Notes: generated by a model from the sequence alone, not told the origin. Positions 44,250 to 54,535 are shown, counted from the first letter of the stretch. The stretch: DNA of 64,000 nt from Enterococcus pingfangensis (GCF_005405205.1 NZ_BJDP01000004.1:124001-188000), one strand, 5' to 3'. Made by a program: numbers and translations.

Positions 44250-44437
44250 TTTGAGGAAGTCCGCCACAGTATCGCCAGTTTATTAAAATTTTTTTTGCAA
44301 TTACTGTTTAATCAATCAGCCACCAGTAAGCAGGAAGGTCGGGAATTTGATTTCCCAGGTTGATCTGTGCGGTTATATTCTTAGAGTCTGAGAGCATCAA
44401 TCAAATTTGGTTGGTCATCTCAGGCTTGTTTTTTTTT
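44250..44437 (+). terminator. Structured region and terminator after proS
   Basis: The final hairpin has arms AGTCTGAGA (44385-44393) and TCTCAGGCT (44418-44426) and a long T run to 44437. Before it lies another hairpin, GGGAA/TTCCC near 44341-44356, in about 130 bases without a gene. The second structure could mean a leader of the next gene, but I recognise no riboswitch class. Confidence 0.6.
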
Positions 44438-44481
44438 GAGAAAGATGGGTAGAATAGTTATAGGATGTGAGGGGGATTTCA

Positions 44482-45453
44482 ATGAAAATCGTTGTACTAG
44501 ATGGCTATGCGTTAAATCCGGGAGATTTAACTTGGAAGGCTTTTGAAAAATTTGGAAAAATAAAAATCTATGATCGTACGTCTTACACGAACAAACAAGA
44601 AATTATTGAACGAATCGGTCAAGCGGAAGTGATCTTGACGAATAAAACGCCGATCGATGAAGCGGTATTGCAAGCGGTGCCACAAGTGAAATATATCGGG
44701 GTGTTAGCAACTGGCTATAACGTGGTGGATCTCACTGCTGCTAGTAAGCGAGGAATCTCGGTCACGAATATTCCGGCGTATGGTACCACTGCTGTGGCGC
44801 AATTTACGTTTGCATTGTTGTTAGAAATTGCTAACCAAGTAGGATTGCACAGTGCGTCTGTTCATCAAGGCGCATGGCAAAACAGTCAGGACTTTACGTA
44901 CTGGAAAACACCTTTGATGGAGCTGCAAGGAAAAACGATTGGCTTGATCGGGTACGGTGAAATCGCCCAAGCAACGGCTACGATTGCTCATGCATTCAAT
45001 TTAAATGTCATCTACTGGAATCATCGGCCCAAACAAGCGCAAGCAGTCTGGGCAAAGCAAGTCACGTTAAACGAATTGTATCAGCAAGCCGACATCATCA
45101 GTTTGCACGTTCCACAAACAGCTGAAACAACGAAAATGATCGATCAGACGGCGATCCAGCAGATGAAAACTGGTGTGATCTTATTGAATACCGCTCGGGG
45201 CGGTTTGTTAGATGAAGCCGCTGTAGCAGAAGCTTTGAACAACGAAAAAATTTATGCGGCGGGAGTAGATGTAGTTTCAAAAGAACCCATGAGTAAAGAA
45301 AATCCGTTACTGCACGCTAAAAATTGTTTTATTACACCGCATATCGCATGGGCGCCTGTAGAAACCCGGCAACGGCTGATGGAAATTGCCGCAGACAATC
45401 TGCGTGCCTTTTTAGCCGGCGAAGAAAAAAACGTTGTGAATCAGAAATTATAG
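44482..45453 (+). CDS. D-2-hydroxyacid dehydrogenase
   Basis: An NAD-dependent oxidoreductase, 323 residues, of the D-isomer 2-hydroxyacid dehydrogenase family. The Rossmann loop GLIGYGEIAQA, catalytic-region NTARGGLLDE (Arg) and the final ITPHIAWAPVE (His) are present. Closest in style to glycerate/hydroxypyruvate reductases; the substrate is unknown. ATG 44482 has GAGGGGG 8 bases upstream; the in-frame GTG at 44467 overlaps that site. Single gene between terminators. Confidence 0.88.
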   Translation: MKIVVLDGYALNPGDLTWKAFEKFGKIKIYDRTSYTNKQEIIERIGQAEVILTNKTPIDEAVLQAVPQVKYIGVLATGYNVVDLTAASKRGISVTNIPAYGTTAVAQFTFALLLEIANQVGLHSASVHQGAWQNSQDFTYWKTPLMELQGKTIGLIGYGEIAQATATIAHAFNLNVIYWNHRPKQAQAVWAKQVTLNELYQQADIISLHVPQTAETTKMIDQTAIQQMKTGVILLNTARGGLLDEAAVAEALNNEKIYAAGVDVVSKEPMSKENPLLHAKNCFITPHIAWAPVETRQRLMEIAADNLRAFLAGEEKNVVNQKL

Positions 45454-45490
45454 CAGTATTTGTTAAAATACGCTGTATCGTTTTTATAAA

Positions 45491-45551
45491 AAAAGCTGTG
45501 ACCGCTTGTCCCTCAAAAATTTGGCTTTAAGGGAAAGGATCACAGCTTTCT
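45491..45551 (+). terminator. Bidirectional terminator between convergent genes
   Basis: Arms AAAGCTGTGA and TCACAGCTTT, with inner CCCT/AGGG pairing, end both the hydroxyacid dehydrogenase and the opposite aldo/keto reductase. Confidence 0.8.
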
Positions 45552-45552
45552 T

Positions 45553-46488
45553 CTATTTAAATAGTTGATCGATCTTATCGAAGTCTGCAGCAGTTAATTG
45601 GATATCAACGGCTTTGGCATTTGCTTCTACTTGATCAGGGCGTTTTGCGCCAGGGATCACTACATCGATTTGCGGGTGTTTTAAATACCAGGCTAAAACT
45701 AATTGCGTAACGGTAGCATCATAGTCTTTTGCGATTGGTTGCAATTGATCCACTTCAGTAATGATTTCTTTGAAGCGTGGTCCTTTGAAATCTGGATTTT
45801 TGCTGCGCAGATCACTTGCAGCAAATTGAGCTTCTTCACTGTATTTTCCAGTCAAGAGGCCAGAGTCTAGTGGGTAGTATGGAACGAAGCTGATCTTATT
45901 TGCTTTCAAATAAGGAAACAGATCTTTTTCGTGTTCGCGGTGAATCAGGCTGAAACGATCTTCTACAATGTCGACATAACCGTCTTGATTGGCTTCTTTT
46001 AATTGTGCCACTGAAAAGTTTGAAACACCGATCGCACGGATTTTACCAGCTTCTTTTAATTTGTGTAGCGCGGCGACCGCTTCGTTTTTAGGAGTCGCTT
46101 CATCTGGAAAATGGATATAGAAAATATCGAGATAATCTGTTTGAAGTCTTTGTAAAGCGGCTTCAACAGCATTTTTAAGAAATTCGGGCGAGTTATTGAA
46201 TTTTCCGCCTTGTTGCAAGTCGTGTGCCGCTTTGGTCGCTATAATTACTCGGGAACGATCAAATGCTTCCTCTTGCAAAACTTCACCGATCAATTCTTCT
46301 GAGCGGCCGTGACCATAAGAAAAAGCCGTATCTAATAAGGTGATCCCATTGTTGAGGGCAGCTCGAATCACGTCTTTACCCATAGCTTCAGATAGGTCTG
46401 GATAGAGATTGTGTCCGCCTACAGCATTTGTTCCTAAACCCAAAGAACTTGCATAAACTTGTGATTTTCCAATTTGAACATCTGTCAT
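45553..46488 (-). CDS. Aldo/keto reductase
   Basis: A soluble NAD(P)H-dependent TIM-barrel reductase of 311 residues. The catalytic tetrad is visible: Asp and Tyr in LLDTAFSYGHGRSEE, Lys in VIIATKAAH, His in FYIHFPDE. GVSNFSVAQL and the C-terminal VIPGAKRPDQVEAN follow for cofactor binding. The substrate cannot be told from sequence. AAGGGAG precedes the start, and a perfect palindrome lies 50 bases further upstream. Confidence 0.9.
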   Translation of the reverse strand: MTDVQIGKSQVYASSLGLGTNAVGGHNLYPDLSEAMGKDVIRAALNNGITLLDTAFSYGHGRSEELIGEVLQEEAFDRSRVIIATKAAHDLQQGGKFNNSPEFLKNAVEAALQRLQTDYLDIFYIHFPDEATPKNEAVAALHKLKEAGKIRAIGVSNFSVAQLKEANQDGYVDIVEDRFSLIHREHEKDLFPYLKANKISFVPYYPLDSGLLTGKYSEEAQFAASDLRSKNPDFKGPRFKEIITEVDQLQPIAKDYDATVTQLVLAWYLKHPQIDVVIPGAKRPDQVEANAKAVDIQLTAADFDKIDQLFK

Positions 46489-46539
46489 TTATTATTCGCT
46501 CCCTTGTATTTATTCGCTTGATTAAAGATTCAGCTATTC

Positions 46540-46556
46540 TATTTTAGTCTAAAATA
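46540..46556 (-). promoter_or_regulatory. 17-base palindrome upstream of the aldo/keto reductase
   Basis: TATTTTAGTCTAAAATA is a perfect palindrome around a central T, about 50 bases from the reductase start and within its probable promoter. This is the form of an operator for a small dimeric regulator such as a MarR or HxlR protein; no such regulator gene is in the window. Confidence 0.45.
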
Positions 46557-46613
46557 AAGTGTCAAAAAAAGCGAATATTCTTACTTCTTTTTTATTTGTG
46601 GCAAGAAAATCAC

Positions 46614-46642
46614 TTGACTTTCAGACCTTTTTTTAGTAGCTT
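46614..46642 (+). promoter_or_regulatory. Possible promoter of the hisS-aspS T-box leader
   Basis: TTGACT (46614-46619) with a weak TAGCTT 17 bases on (46637-46642), just ahead of the T-box RNA. Confidence 0.45.
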
Positions 46643-46649
46643 AGTAAGA

Positions 46650-46896
46650 GGTAAAAACATCAATGAAATATCTATGAAGGAACTAGTAAATTACGAAAAA
46701 ACGTACAGAAAAAATTGCCTCGGCTGAAAGCAATTTCGTAAAGAGTAATTGAAAGACAGTCTGGAGATGAGCGCGTGCAAAGCCGCTCCGTTACGCAAGC
46801 GTTAATTGCTAAAGAAAAAGAGCGAGACTCTTTTTAAAAATAGGTGGTACCGCGATAATTTTCGCCCTTGTTCAATTCGAACAAGGGCTTTTTTTC
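46650..46896 (+). promoter_or_regulatory. T-box leader of hisS-aspS
   Basis: The T-box AGGTGGTACCGCG is at 46842-46854. The terminator is strong: GCCCTTGTTC (46864-46873), GAACAAGGGC (46879-46888), seven T. In Stem I, AGTA with ATTAC faces GTAAT with TGAAAGACAG; the triplet GAC (46755-46757) followed by A fits the specifier place, meaning aspartate rather than histidine. The specifier frame is not as clear as for proS. Confidence 0.88.
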
Positions 46897-47115
46897 AGTT
46901 TTGTTTAGACTGTTTAGTTCAAAATGGGCTAAGCGCTCATACTGTTTAGCGAAATGAATGGCGGATGAAGGGATACTCATTTTCTATTTTTAGGAGAATG
47001 AGCGCTTCAACGAGGAGCCGGCTGTCAATCGTACTTTTTGTATCAAGCGAGATCGATTTAGTAAAATAGATTTTATGATGAATCAACTACATAAAAATGA
47101 AAAAGGAGATCAACC
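46897..47115 (+). promoter_or_regulatory. Region between the T-box and hisS with hairpins and a second promoter candidate
   Basis: About 220 bases without a gene. A 10-base inverted repeat, AAGCGCTCAT (46931-46940) and ATGAGCGCTT (46998-47007), encloses an alternative pairing of CTCATTTTC with GAGAATGAG. Further on, TTGTAT (47038-47043) and TAAAAT (47062-47067), 18 bases apart, could start transcription of hisS without the T-box. Confidence 0.4.
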
Positions 47116-48414
47116 ATGAGTTATCAGCGACCAAAAGGGACCAATGATATTTTACCAGGAGAAAGTGAAAAGTGGCAGTTTGTCGAAGAGACGGCACGTT
47201 TAGTATTTAATGACTACCAATATCAAGAGATCCGCACGCCGATTTTTGAACATTACGAAGTGATAGCTCGCAGTGTCGGTGATACGACGGATATCGTATC
47301 AAAAGAAATGTATGATTTTTATGATAAAGGAGAACGCCATGTGACCCTTCGTCCTGAAGGAACGGCCCCGATCGTTCGAGCATATGTAGAAAATAAATTA
47401 TATGGTCCTGAGTTTAGAAAACCTTACAAAGTTTATTACACTGGCCCGATGTTTCGTTATGAACGTCCGCAAAAAGGTCGTCTGCGTCAATTCCATCAAA
47501 TCGGTGTTGAAGCTTTCGGCAGCGAAAATCCTAGTCTAGATGTAGAAGTAATGGCAATGGCGATGGATTTCTTCAAACAATTAGGAATTAGCCAATTGCG
47601 GTTAGTGATCAATTCTTTAGGAGATCAAGAAACGCGAACAAATTATCGCAAGGCCTTGATCACATATCTTGAAGCGCATGAAGAAGCGTTGAGCGAAGAT
47701 TCGCGCCGTCGGTTACATGAAAATCCGTTACGTGTGTTAGACAGTAAAGATCGCAAGGATCAACCAATCGTCGCGGATGCACCAAGTATTTTGGATTATT
47801 TAAGCGACTATGCGAAAACATATTTTGAAGGTGTCACCAAAACATTAGAATATTTAGCTATTCCATATGAAATTGATCACCGCATGGTTCGCGGGTTAGA
47901 TTACTACAATCATACGATCTTTGAAATTATGAGCGATGCGCCAGGAATGGGCGCACAAACGACTATTTGCGGTGGCGGGCGCTATGATGGCTTAGTTGAA
48001 GAGCTTGGCGGACCAGAAACACCAGGTATTGGATTTGCGATGGGGATCGAACGGATTCTTTTAACATTAGAACAAGAAGATGTAATGATCCCAAATGCTG
48101 ACAGCTTGGATGCGTATGTCGTTGGTCTGGGTGAGAGCACAAATTTGGAAACATTGAAAGTCGTTCAAACGATTCGCGGCTTCGGTTTTTCTGCCGATCG
48201 CGATTTCATGGGACGTAAAGCCAAAGCCCAATTTAAAACTGCCGATAAAGAAAACGCGAAATTAGTCTTAACGTTAGGTGAAGATGAATTGGCCAAAGGC
48301 GTGATCAATGTCAAAGATTCAGCGACTCGTGAAGAGAAAACTTTCTCTTTGGCAGAAGTATACGAAGATTTTGCAGCAATCTATGACCAAATGACGACGC
48401 CAAAATTCGACTAA
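47116..48414 (+). CDS. hisS: Histidyl-tRNA synthetase
   Basis: A class IIa synthetase of 432 residues. It shows [10 protein letters not shown] at the N-terminus, motif 2 [20 protein letters not shown], the histidine-specific [13 protein letters not shown] and GGGRYDGL, and a C-terminal anticodon-binding domain from about 330. AAAGGAGATC precedes the ATG. aspS follows 120 bases on with no terminator evident, so both are in the T-box operon. Confidence 0.97.
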   Translation: MSYQRPKGTNDILPGESEKWQFVEETARLVFNDYQYQEIRTPIFEHYEVIARSVGDTTDIVSKEMYDFYDKGERHVTLRPEGTAPIVRAYVENKLYGPEFRKPYKVYYTGPMFRYERPQKGRLRQFHQIGVEAFGSENPSLDVEVMAMAMDFFKQLGISQLRLVINSLGDQETRTNYRKALITYLEAHEEALSEDSRRRLHENPLRVLDSKDRKDQPIVADAPSILDYLSDYAKTYFEGVTKTLEYLAIPYEIDHRMVRGLDYYNHTIFEIMSDAPGMGAQTTICGGGRYDGLVEELGGPETPGIGFAMGIERILLTLEQEDVMIPNADSLDAYVVGLGESTNLETLKVVQTIRGFGFSADRDFMGRKAKAQFKTADKENAKLVLTLGEDELAKGVINVKDSATREEKTFSLAEVYEDFAAIYDQMTTPKFD

Positions 48415-48534
48415 TGATCGAATACGGTCCAAATGATTTTGTTTCATTCAAACAAGTAATACACGGGATAAAAGTTCTTCTGTTTTTTCTTGAAAAAAAT
48501 AGGAATATTCATAAAAAATGAAGGAGTGGAAAAA

Positions 48535-50307
48535 ATGGCTAGACGTACAGTCTACTGCGGACGTGTGTCCGATAAATATTTAGATCAAAAAGTAACATTA
48601 AAAGGATGGGTGCAAAAGCGTCGTGACTTAGGCGGTTTGATTTTTATCGATCTGCGTGACCGCGAAGGTGTGGTGCAAGTAGTCTTCAACCCAGCTGAAT
48701 CAAAAGAAGCATGGGAAATCGCAGACCAATGCCGCAGTGAATTTGTTGTTGAAATTACAGGAACGGTCATCCGTCGTGATGCAGGTTCTGTGAATAAAAA
48801 AATGGCAACGGGTGATTTTGAAGTTAAGGGAGAAGCTATCACAATTTTGAACAGCGCCAAAACACCGCCGTTTTCAATTGAAGATGAACAAAATATCAGC
48901 GATGAAGTTCGTTTGAAGTACCGTTATATGGATTTGCGTCGTCCAAAAATGACACAAAATCTAATGATGCGTCATCGTTTAACACAATCTGTTCGTCGTT
49001 TCTTAGACGGCAATGATTTCTTAGATATTGAAACACCTTACTTGGCAAAATCTACGCCAGAAGGTGCCCGTGATTATTTAGTGCCATCACGTGTCCATGC
49101 CGGTCATTTTTACGCATTGCCGCAATCACCGCAAATTTTGAAACAGTTATTGATGACAGCTGGTTTTGACCGCTATTATCAAATCGTTCGTTGTTTCCGT
49201 GATGAAGATCTGCGCGGGGACCGTCAACCAGAATTTACCCAAATCGATATTGAAACAAGCTTTTTAACAGCTGAAGAAATCCAAGAATATACAGAAGCAC
49301 TGATCGCGCAAGTCATGAAAGATGTTCGCGGCGTAGAAGTCACATTACCATTTCCACGGATCACTTGGGATGAAGCAATGGAACGTTACGGTTCAGATAA
49401 ACCTGATACTCGTTTCGAGATGGAACTGATCGATGTAACAGAAATTGCTGCAGCAACTGAATTTAAAGTCTTCCGTATGGCATCTGATAATGGTGGTGTC
49501 GTGAAGGCGTTGAACGCAAAAGGCGCAGCAGACAAATATTCACGTAAAGAATTGGATCGTTTAGGCCAATTTGTTGGACAATTTGGTGCGAAAGGATTGG
49601 CTTGGATCAAAGTTGATGAAAATGGCGAATTAACTGGACCAATCGCGAAATTCATGGGCGGTGTCAGTGAAGAATTGAAACAAGCAACAAATGCTGAAGC
49701 AGGCGATGTATTGATGTTCGCGGCGGATCAATTCTTAACAGCCGTAACCGCATTAGGCGCCGTTCGTTCAAAAGTCGGAAAAGAGCTTGGTTTGATTGAC
49801 GAAGATCGCTTTGATTATTTGTGGGTCGTAGATTGGCCGCAATTTGAATTTGATCAAGAATTAGGCCGTTATGTTTCTGCGCATCATCCATTTACGATGC
49901 CGATGGAAAAAGATATTCCTAACTTGAAGGACCATCCAGAAAAAGTTTATGCACAAGCTTACGATATCGTCTTGAACGGTTATGAATTGGGTGGCGGTTC
50001 ACTACGTATCAATACACGTGAATTACAAGAACAAGTCTTTGAAACACTAGGTTTCACTCGTGAAAGTGCTAATGAACAATTCGGCTTCTTATTAGAAGCA
50101 TTGGATTATGGATTCCCTCCAATCGGCGGAATCGCTCTTGGTTTAGATCGTTTTGCAATGTTGCTGGCAGGTGAAGACAACATTCGTGAAGTAATCGCCT
50201 TTCCTAAAAACGGAAAAGCCGCTGATCCAATGTCAGATGCACCAAGTACAGTTTCTCCATTGCAACTTTACGAATTGAGCATCGACGTTACAAAAGTAGA
50301 AGAATAA
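48535..50307 (+). CDS. aspS: Aspartyl-tRNA synthetase
   Basis: A bacterial-type AspRS, 590 residues: OB-fold anticodon domain (about 1-110, with [22 protein letters not shown] region), class II core with [18 protein letters not shown], a GAD insertion domain (about 290-420) and motif 3 [17 protein letters not shown] 48535 has AAGGAGTGG upstream; the longer frame from 48490 adds residues not found in the family. Confidence 0.97.
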   Translation: MARRTVYCGRVSDKYLDQKVTLKGWVQKRRDLGGLIFIDLRDREGVVQVVFNPAESKEAWEIADQCRSEFVVEITGTVIRRDAGSVNKKMATGDFEVKGEAITILNSAKTPPFSIEDEQNISDEVRLKYRYMDLRRPKMTQNLMMRHRLTQSVRRFLDGNDFLDIETPYLAKSTPEGARDYLVPSRVHAGHFYALPQSPQILKQLLMTAGFDRYYQIVRCFRDEDLRGDRQPEFTQIDIETSFLTAEEIQEYTEALIAQVMKDVRGVEVTLPFPRITWDEAMERYGSDKPDTRFEMELIDVTEIAAATEFKVFRMASDNGGVVKALNAKGAADKYSRKELDRLGQFVGQFGAKGLAWIKVDENGELTGPIAKFMGGVSEELKQATNAEAGDVLMFAADQFLTAVTALGAVRSKVGKELGLIDEDRFDYLWVVDWPQFEFDQELGRYVSAHHPFTMPMEKDIPNLKDHPEKVYAQAYDIVLNGYELGGGSLRINTRELQEQVFETLGFTRESANEQFGFLLEALDYGFPPIGGIALGLDRFAMLLAGEDNIREVIAFPKNGKAADPMSDAPSTVSPLQLYELSIDVTKVEE

Positions 50308-50321
50308 GAAAACACTAAGAT

Positions 50322-50358
50322 AAGCGCCTTCCTTTGCGACAGGTGCTTTCTTTTTTTC
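50322..50358 (+). terminator. Terminator of hisS-aspS
   Basis: Arms AAGCGCCT and AGGTGCTT (one wobble) with TCTTTTTTTC after. Confidence 0.82.
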
Positions 50359-50408
50359 AGAGGAATACGTATAATGTGAGTGAAATTTTGAAATGAGGCG
50401 AGAATAAC

Positions 50409-51290
50409 ATGATGAAAAAGAAGATAGAGGGCTGGCCGCACCATGATTATGCTACCCGATTATCTGTCGCAGTTGTTTATGCATTTTTAGCGGCGATTGC
50501 CGTGAACTTTTTTTACCAGCCAGGTCACATCTATTCCAGCGGAGCGACTGGTTTTGCCCAGATTTTGACGACTTTGTCTCATCGAGTCATCGGTTTTACC
50601 GTTCCCGTATCCGTGACGCTCTTTTTGATCAATGTGCCGCTTTTTTTCTTAGCTTGGTTCAAGATCGGTCATAAGTTTACGATCTTCACTTTCATCACTG
50701 TTTTTTTAACATCATTTTTCATTCATATTATTCCAGAGACGACGTTGACGAGCGATCCGATCATCTGCGCGATTTTTGGCGGAGCAATCATGGGTGTCGG
50801 CATCGGGTTCGCGCTAAAAAATGGTTTGTCTTCTGGTGGACTCGATATTTTGAGTATCACGATCCGTAAACGCACAGGAAAATCCGTCGGCTCGATCTCG
50901 ATTATTTTTAATGTGCTAATCATGCTGATGGCAGGGATTTTATTCAGTTGGCAATACATGTTTTATTCTGCTCTGGCGATCTTCATGAGCGGGAAATTGA
51001 CAGATGCGCTCTATACAAAACAACGGAAGATGCAAGTCATGATCGTGACGAAATGTCCGGAACGTGTGATCAATGGTATCCAAGATCAGATGCGCCGTGG
51101 GATCACCATCATCAATGAAGCAGAAGGTGCGTATAAACACGATAAGCAAACTGTTCTGTTTACTGTTGTGACTCGCTTTGAATTGCCTTTACTAGAATCG
51201 ATCATGCGAGAAAATGATCCGGATGCGTTTGTCAGTATTTCAGAGAATGTGCGGATCATGGGTCGTTTTTATGAAGAATCAATGGATTAA
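50409..51290 (+). CDS. YitT family membrane protein (DUF161/DUF2179)
   Basis: A 293-residue protein: an N-terminal membrane part of five or so helices (about 18-185), with the family pattern GATGFAQIL and LSSGGLDILS, and a C-terminal soluble DUF2179 domain (about 205-290). Members are of uncertain role; some are linked to transport or stress. GAGGCGAG lies about 8 bases upstream of the first ATG. Single gene flanked by terminators. Confidence 0.88.
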   Translation: MMKKKIEGWPHHDYATRLSVAVVYAFLAAIAVNFFYQPGHIYSSGATGFAQILTTLSHRVIGFTVPVSVTLFLINVPLFFLAWFKIGHKFTIFTFITVFLTSFFIHIIPETTLTSDPIICAIFGGAIMGVGIGFALKNGLSSGGLDILSITIRKRTGKSVGSISIIFNVLIMLMAGILFSWQYMFYSALAIFMSGKLTDALYTKQRKMQVMIVTKCPERVINGIQDQMRRGITIINEAEGAYKHDKQTVLFTVVTRFELPLLESIMRENDPDAFVSISENVRIMGRFYEESMD

Positions 51291-51319
51291 AGTTGGGAAA
51301 ATACTCCCAGCTTTTTTTC
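51291..51319 (+). terminator. Terminator after the YitT gene
   Basis: Arms AGTTGGGA and TCCCAGCT with a 6-base loop and seven T residues, starting right at the stop codon. Confidence 0.87.
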
Positions 51320-51461
51320 TTTAAGGAAAAAGCTGAATGGCTCGATCGACAGAAACTGAAGTTTTTAGGAAATCCTTTTTTTATTAATAAATTGTTGCAG
51401 TTTATTAAATTTATACGTATAGTTAGTTTGATATTCTATAGTAAAGTTGGAAAAGAGAAAT

Positions 51462-53336
51462 ATGGGAAAAAGACTAAAGCATAGCCGTTATATTACGGGG
51501 TTTGACGGCATTCGTTCGTTAGCTGTAATCGGCGTCATTTTATATCATTTAATGCCTACGCAAATGCGTGGCGGGTACTTAGGAGTTCCGATTTTTTTTG
51601 TAGTCTCGGGTTATTTGATCACCGATTTACTGCTGCAGGAATGGAATCAGACGAAGCGTATCGATATTAAACAATTTTATTATCGACGAATGAAACGATT
51701 GTATCCGGCATTGGTTACGATGTTGATCGGATCGGCGGCTTATATCACTTTGTTTCAGCGAAATCTTTTGAATAATTTAAGAGGCAATGTTGTCAGCAGT
51801 CTGCTCTATGTCAATAACTGGTGGCAGATCAATCACGGGATGTCGTATTTTGACCGTTTTTCAAGTGAATCACCGTTCACACATATTTGGTCGCTGGCAG
51901 TCGAGACACAGAATTATTTGATCTGGCCGATCGTTTTTGTTTTACTAATCAAGCTGGTAAAAAATAAAGGAAAAATATTTCTGGGAATCTTAGTTGCTGC
52001 TTTGTTGTCTGCTATTTTGATGGCTGTTTTATATGTCCCAGGACAAGATCCGACACGGGTTTATTACGGGACCGATACTCGCTTGTTTTCTATTTTATTA
52101 GGGGGAGCCTTAGCCTTTATTTGGCCAAGTACTCGCTTGAAAGCACAGATCCCCGTACAAGCGAAGCAAGTATTAAATGGTATCGGATTGGGTTCCTTGA
52201 TCTTATTGATTTTAGCCTTAATATTTTTACGCAACGATCTATCCTTTGTATATTATGGCGGGATCTTTTTAGTAAGTTTGTTAAGTGTCTTGTTGGTCGC
52301 AATCACAGCTCATCCTGGCGCAAGTTTGAATCGCTGGCTGACGAATCCGGTTTTTACATGGCTTGGAAAACGGAGCTATGGCATTTATTTGTACCAATTT
52401 CCAGTGATGATTTTTTACGAAGCCAAAATAAATGTAGCCGATCACACGATACTTCATACCATCATGGAAATTATTTTGATCCTGTTTGTCACTGAGCTTT
52501 CTTATCGTTATGTAGAGAAACCATTGCGGACGTTCGATTATCGCCAAACTTTTACTACTTTGAAGACAACTTTTTGGGCGCCGGTCAAGAGTCGCAGAAA
52601 GATCGGTTTTATCTTTTCTAGTTTGATCACATTGATCGCGTTGATTGGGATCATTATTGCACCGACGAACAAAGTAGATGCGGAGCAGCAAGCGTTGCAG
52701 CAGCAGATCGAACAAAATAAAAAGGCTGCGGAAAAAACAGAAACTTCAACTAGTGATTCGGCTGAAACGGATCAGTCGGATCAGACGACTGCAAGTTCCC
52801 AAAAACCGCTTAGCTTGGGGGAAAAGTACGAGCTTAGCAACCGTGAAGTGACTAAAGCGAAAAAACTAAAAGTTACGGCTTTTGGCGATTCCGTTTTGTT
52901 AGCAGGCTCTAAAGGACTGACAGAAATCTTTCCAAAAATGATAGTTGATGGAGAAGTCGGGCGACAATTGCAAGACGGTCCGGCATTGCTGCAAGCATTG
53001 AAAGATAAAGGCGAACTGAATGATACGATCTTATTGAGTCTCGGAACGAATGGTCCATTCAGCCAAGATGATTTCGCACAGATTATGAATGTATTAGGGA
53101 GCAAGCATCAAGTTTTTGTTATCAATACACATGTGCCGACGCGCCGCTGGCAAAATGATGTCAACACTATATTAGCGGCCGCAGCGGAGCAATATAAAAA
53201 TGTCCATCTCATCGACTGGTACGGATTCAGTAACGAACATAGTGATTGGTTTTACGATGATCAAGTCCATCCTAACGAGGTTGGTTCTGTTCAATACTGT
53301 CATTTGATTGCAACTGAAATACTTAAAGGACAATAA
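51462..53336 (+). CDS. OatA-like peptidoglycan O-acetyltransferase
   Basis: A two-domain enzyme of 624 residues. The N-terminal acyltransferase-3 domain has about ten membrane helices (GFDGIRSLAVIGVILYHL with its His, GVPIFFVVSGYLI). The linker is Gln/Ser/Thr-rich (about 405-450). The C-terminal SGNH hydrolase-type domain shows FGDSVLLAG, SLGTNGPF and DDQVHPNEVG, giving the Ser-Asp-His triad. It likely O-acetylates cell-wall muramic acid and gives lysozyme resistance, as OatA does. ATG 51462 has GGAAAAGAG upstream and is preferred to TTG 51447. Confidence 0.88.
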   Translation: MGKRLKHSRYITGFDGIRSLAVIGVILYHLMPTQMRGGYLGVPIFFVVSGYLITDLLLQEWNQTKRIDIKQFYYRRMKRLYPALVTMLIGSAAYITLFQRNLLNNLRGNVVSSLLYVNNWWQINHGMSYFDRFSSESPFTHIWSLAVETQNYLIWPIVFVLLIKLVKNKGKIFLGILVAALLSAILMAVLYVPGQDPTRVYYGTDTRLFSILLGGALAFIWPSTRLKAQIPVQAKQVLNGIGLGSLILLILALIFLRNDLSFVYYGGIFLVSLLSVLLVAITAHPGASLNRWLTNPVFTWLGKRSYGIYLYQFPVMIFYEAKINVADHTILHTIMEIILILFVTELSYRYVEKPLRTFDYRQTFTTLKTTFWAPVKSRRKIGFIFSSLITLIALIGIIIAPTNKVDAEQQALQQQIEQNKKAAEKTETSTSDSAETDQSDQTTASSQKPLSLGEKYELSNREVTKAKKLKVTAFGDSVLLAGSKGLTEIFPKMIVDGEVGRQLQDGPALLQALKDKGELNDTILLSLGTNGPFSQDDFAQIMNVLGSKHQVFVINTHVPTRRWQNDVNTILAAAAEQYKNVHLIDWYGFSNEHSDWFYDDQVHPNEVGSVQYCHLIATEILKGQ

Positions 53337-53355
53337 AAGCGCTCCAGATTAAATT

Positions 53356-53400
53356 AAAACTGCTGATTTCTTGCATTGAACAAGGAATCAGCAGTTTTTA
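53356..53400 (+). terminator. Terminator after the OatA-like gene
   Basis: A long hairpin (AAACTGCTGATTTCTTG and CAAGGAATCAGCAGTTT, one mismatch) followed by TTAATTATTT, also usable on the opposite strand. Confidence 0.85.
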
Positions 53401-53529
53401 ATTATTTATTTGAGTAAATCAAACGAAACATCACGATTGAAAAACAAACCAGTCAATAGAAAAAGCTGCTTGAGAGCTTTGTGTCATTTTTTTGAAATGA
53501 AACGGACAGCTGTATTTAAAAAAGATCTT

Positions 53530-53811
53530 TCAGATAGAAAAAAGATTTTTACTTTGGTTGGATTGTAAGTAGTTTTCTTTTTGTTTCCGGGATAATTTTT
53601 TAAAAGCGGCTTCGGCTTTTAAGGCTTCACTGCGAGTAGCAAAGCGTTCCGCATGGATCATTTGAAGCGGGCGCCGACTTTGCGGATGGGTGTATTTTGC
53701 GCCTGTGCCGGCATTGTGTTGTGCTAGCCGTCTAGTCATATCAGTTGTATAACCACCGTAAAAACTGTGATCTTTGCATAATAAAACATAAAAGAAATGT
53801 TCAGTTGCCAT
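53530..53811 (-). CDS. GIY-YIG domain protein (YhbQ/YazA type)
   Basis: A stand-alone GIY-YIG nuclease-like domain, 93 residues. The motif reads [16 protein letters not shown], with the catalytic Arg in [16 protein letters not shown]. Function of this small family is unknown, with weak nuclease activity reported for some. ATG 53811 has AGGAGATG upstream and overlaps the methyltransferase gene by 11 bases; a longer frame back to 53892 runs inside that gene. YazA is also beside YabB in B. subtilis. Confidence 0.88.
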   Translation of the reverse strand: MATEHFFYVLLCKDHSFYGGYTTDMTRRLAQHNAGTGAKYTHPQSRRPLQMIHAERFATRSEALKAEAAFKKLSRKQKENYLQSNQSKNLFSI

Positions 53812-54535
53812 AAAGCATCTCCTGTAAAGCGGCAGAGTAGTTGCCGGATTCATCATAAGTATATAATGGAGGAAGAAAACGCAGCCCTTCATTTTTGCCG
53901 TCTTTGATCCCTTCGATCAATAAGACATTGGCTTCTTTTCCTGGTTTAGGATAAACAAACTGGATTCGTTTTGGCGCAATCCGATGTGCGCGCAAACAAT
54001 CGATAATCTCTAAAAAACGATCTGGACGATGAACCAGCGCAAAACGGCCGTTCATTTTTAATAGTTTAGCTGCAACACTGACAACATCTTCTAATGTCGC
54101 GTGAATCTCGTGGCGCGCGATTGCCAGATGAGGGTTGGGATTTTTTTGGCTCGTTGGCAATTCCTTAAAATAAGGCGGGTTGCAGACCACTAGATCTGCC
54201 GAATCGGCTCGGACAACTTCAAAAGAATTTTTTAAATCTAGTTCATGCATCGTGAGCTGGTCTTCTAAATGATTCAGTTGAATACTGCGTTTGCCCATGT
54301 CTGCTAGCCGCGGCTGTAATTCGATTTGTTCGATTGCAGCGGAGGTCTTACGACTTAAAAAAAGACCGACTGCGCCATTACCGGCACAAAGATCGATGAT
54401 TTTTCCGCGTTTTGGAACTCGCGGGAAATTTGCTAATAAAACCGCATCGATGGAAAAAGAGAAGACTTCTGAGCTTTGGATGATCTGAATATCCTCGGCG
54501 TAAAGTTGATCGATTCGTTCACCTTTTCTTAACAA
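53801..54535 (-). CDS. TrmN6/YabB-type tRNA1(Val) adenine-N6 methyltransferase
   Basis: A class I SAM methyltransferase, 244 residues from TTG 54535. It has [16 protein letters not shown] (motif I), [11 protein letters not shown]-like acidic loop, and catalytic VVCNPPYF. The family methylates A37 of tRNA-Val. An ATG at 54562 is also in frame, but a TATAAT box ends only a few bases before it and AAGGGGG lies 9 bases ahead of the TTG, so the TTG is the likelier start. It pairs with the GIY-YIG gene. Confidence 0.86.
   Translation of the reverse strand: MLRKGERIDQLYAEDIQIIQSSEVFSFSIDAVLLANFPRVPKRGKIIDLCAGNGAVGLFLSRKTSAAIEQIELQPRLADMGKRSIQLNHLEDQLTMHELDLKNSFEVVRADSADLVVCNPPYFKELPTSQKNPNPHLAIARHEIHATLEDVVSVAAKLLKMNGRFALVHRPDRFLEIIDCLRAHRIAPKRIQFVYPKPGKEANVLLIEGIKDGKNEGLRFLPPLYTYDESGNYSAALQEMLYGN

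Noticed and set aside
51293-51484. 63-codon frame between the YitT and OatA-like genes
   Set aside because: It begins in the terminator, has no ribosome site and resembles no known protein.
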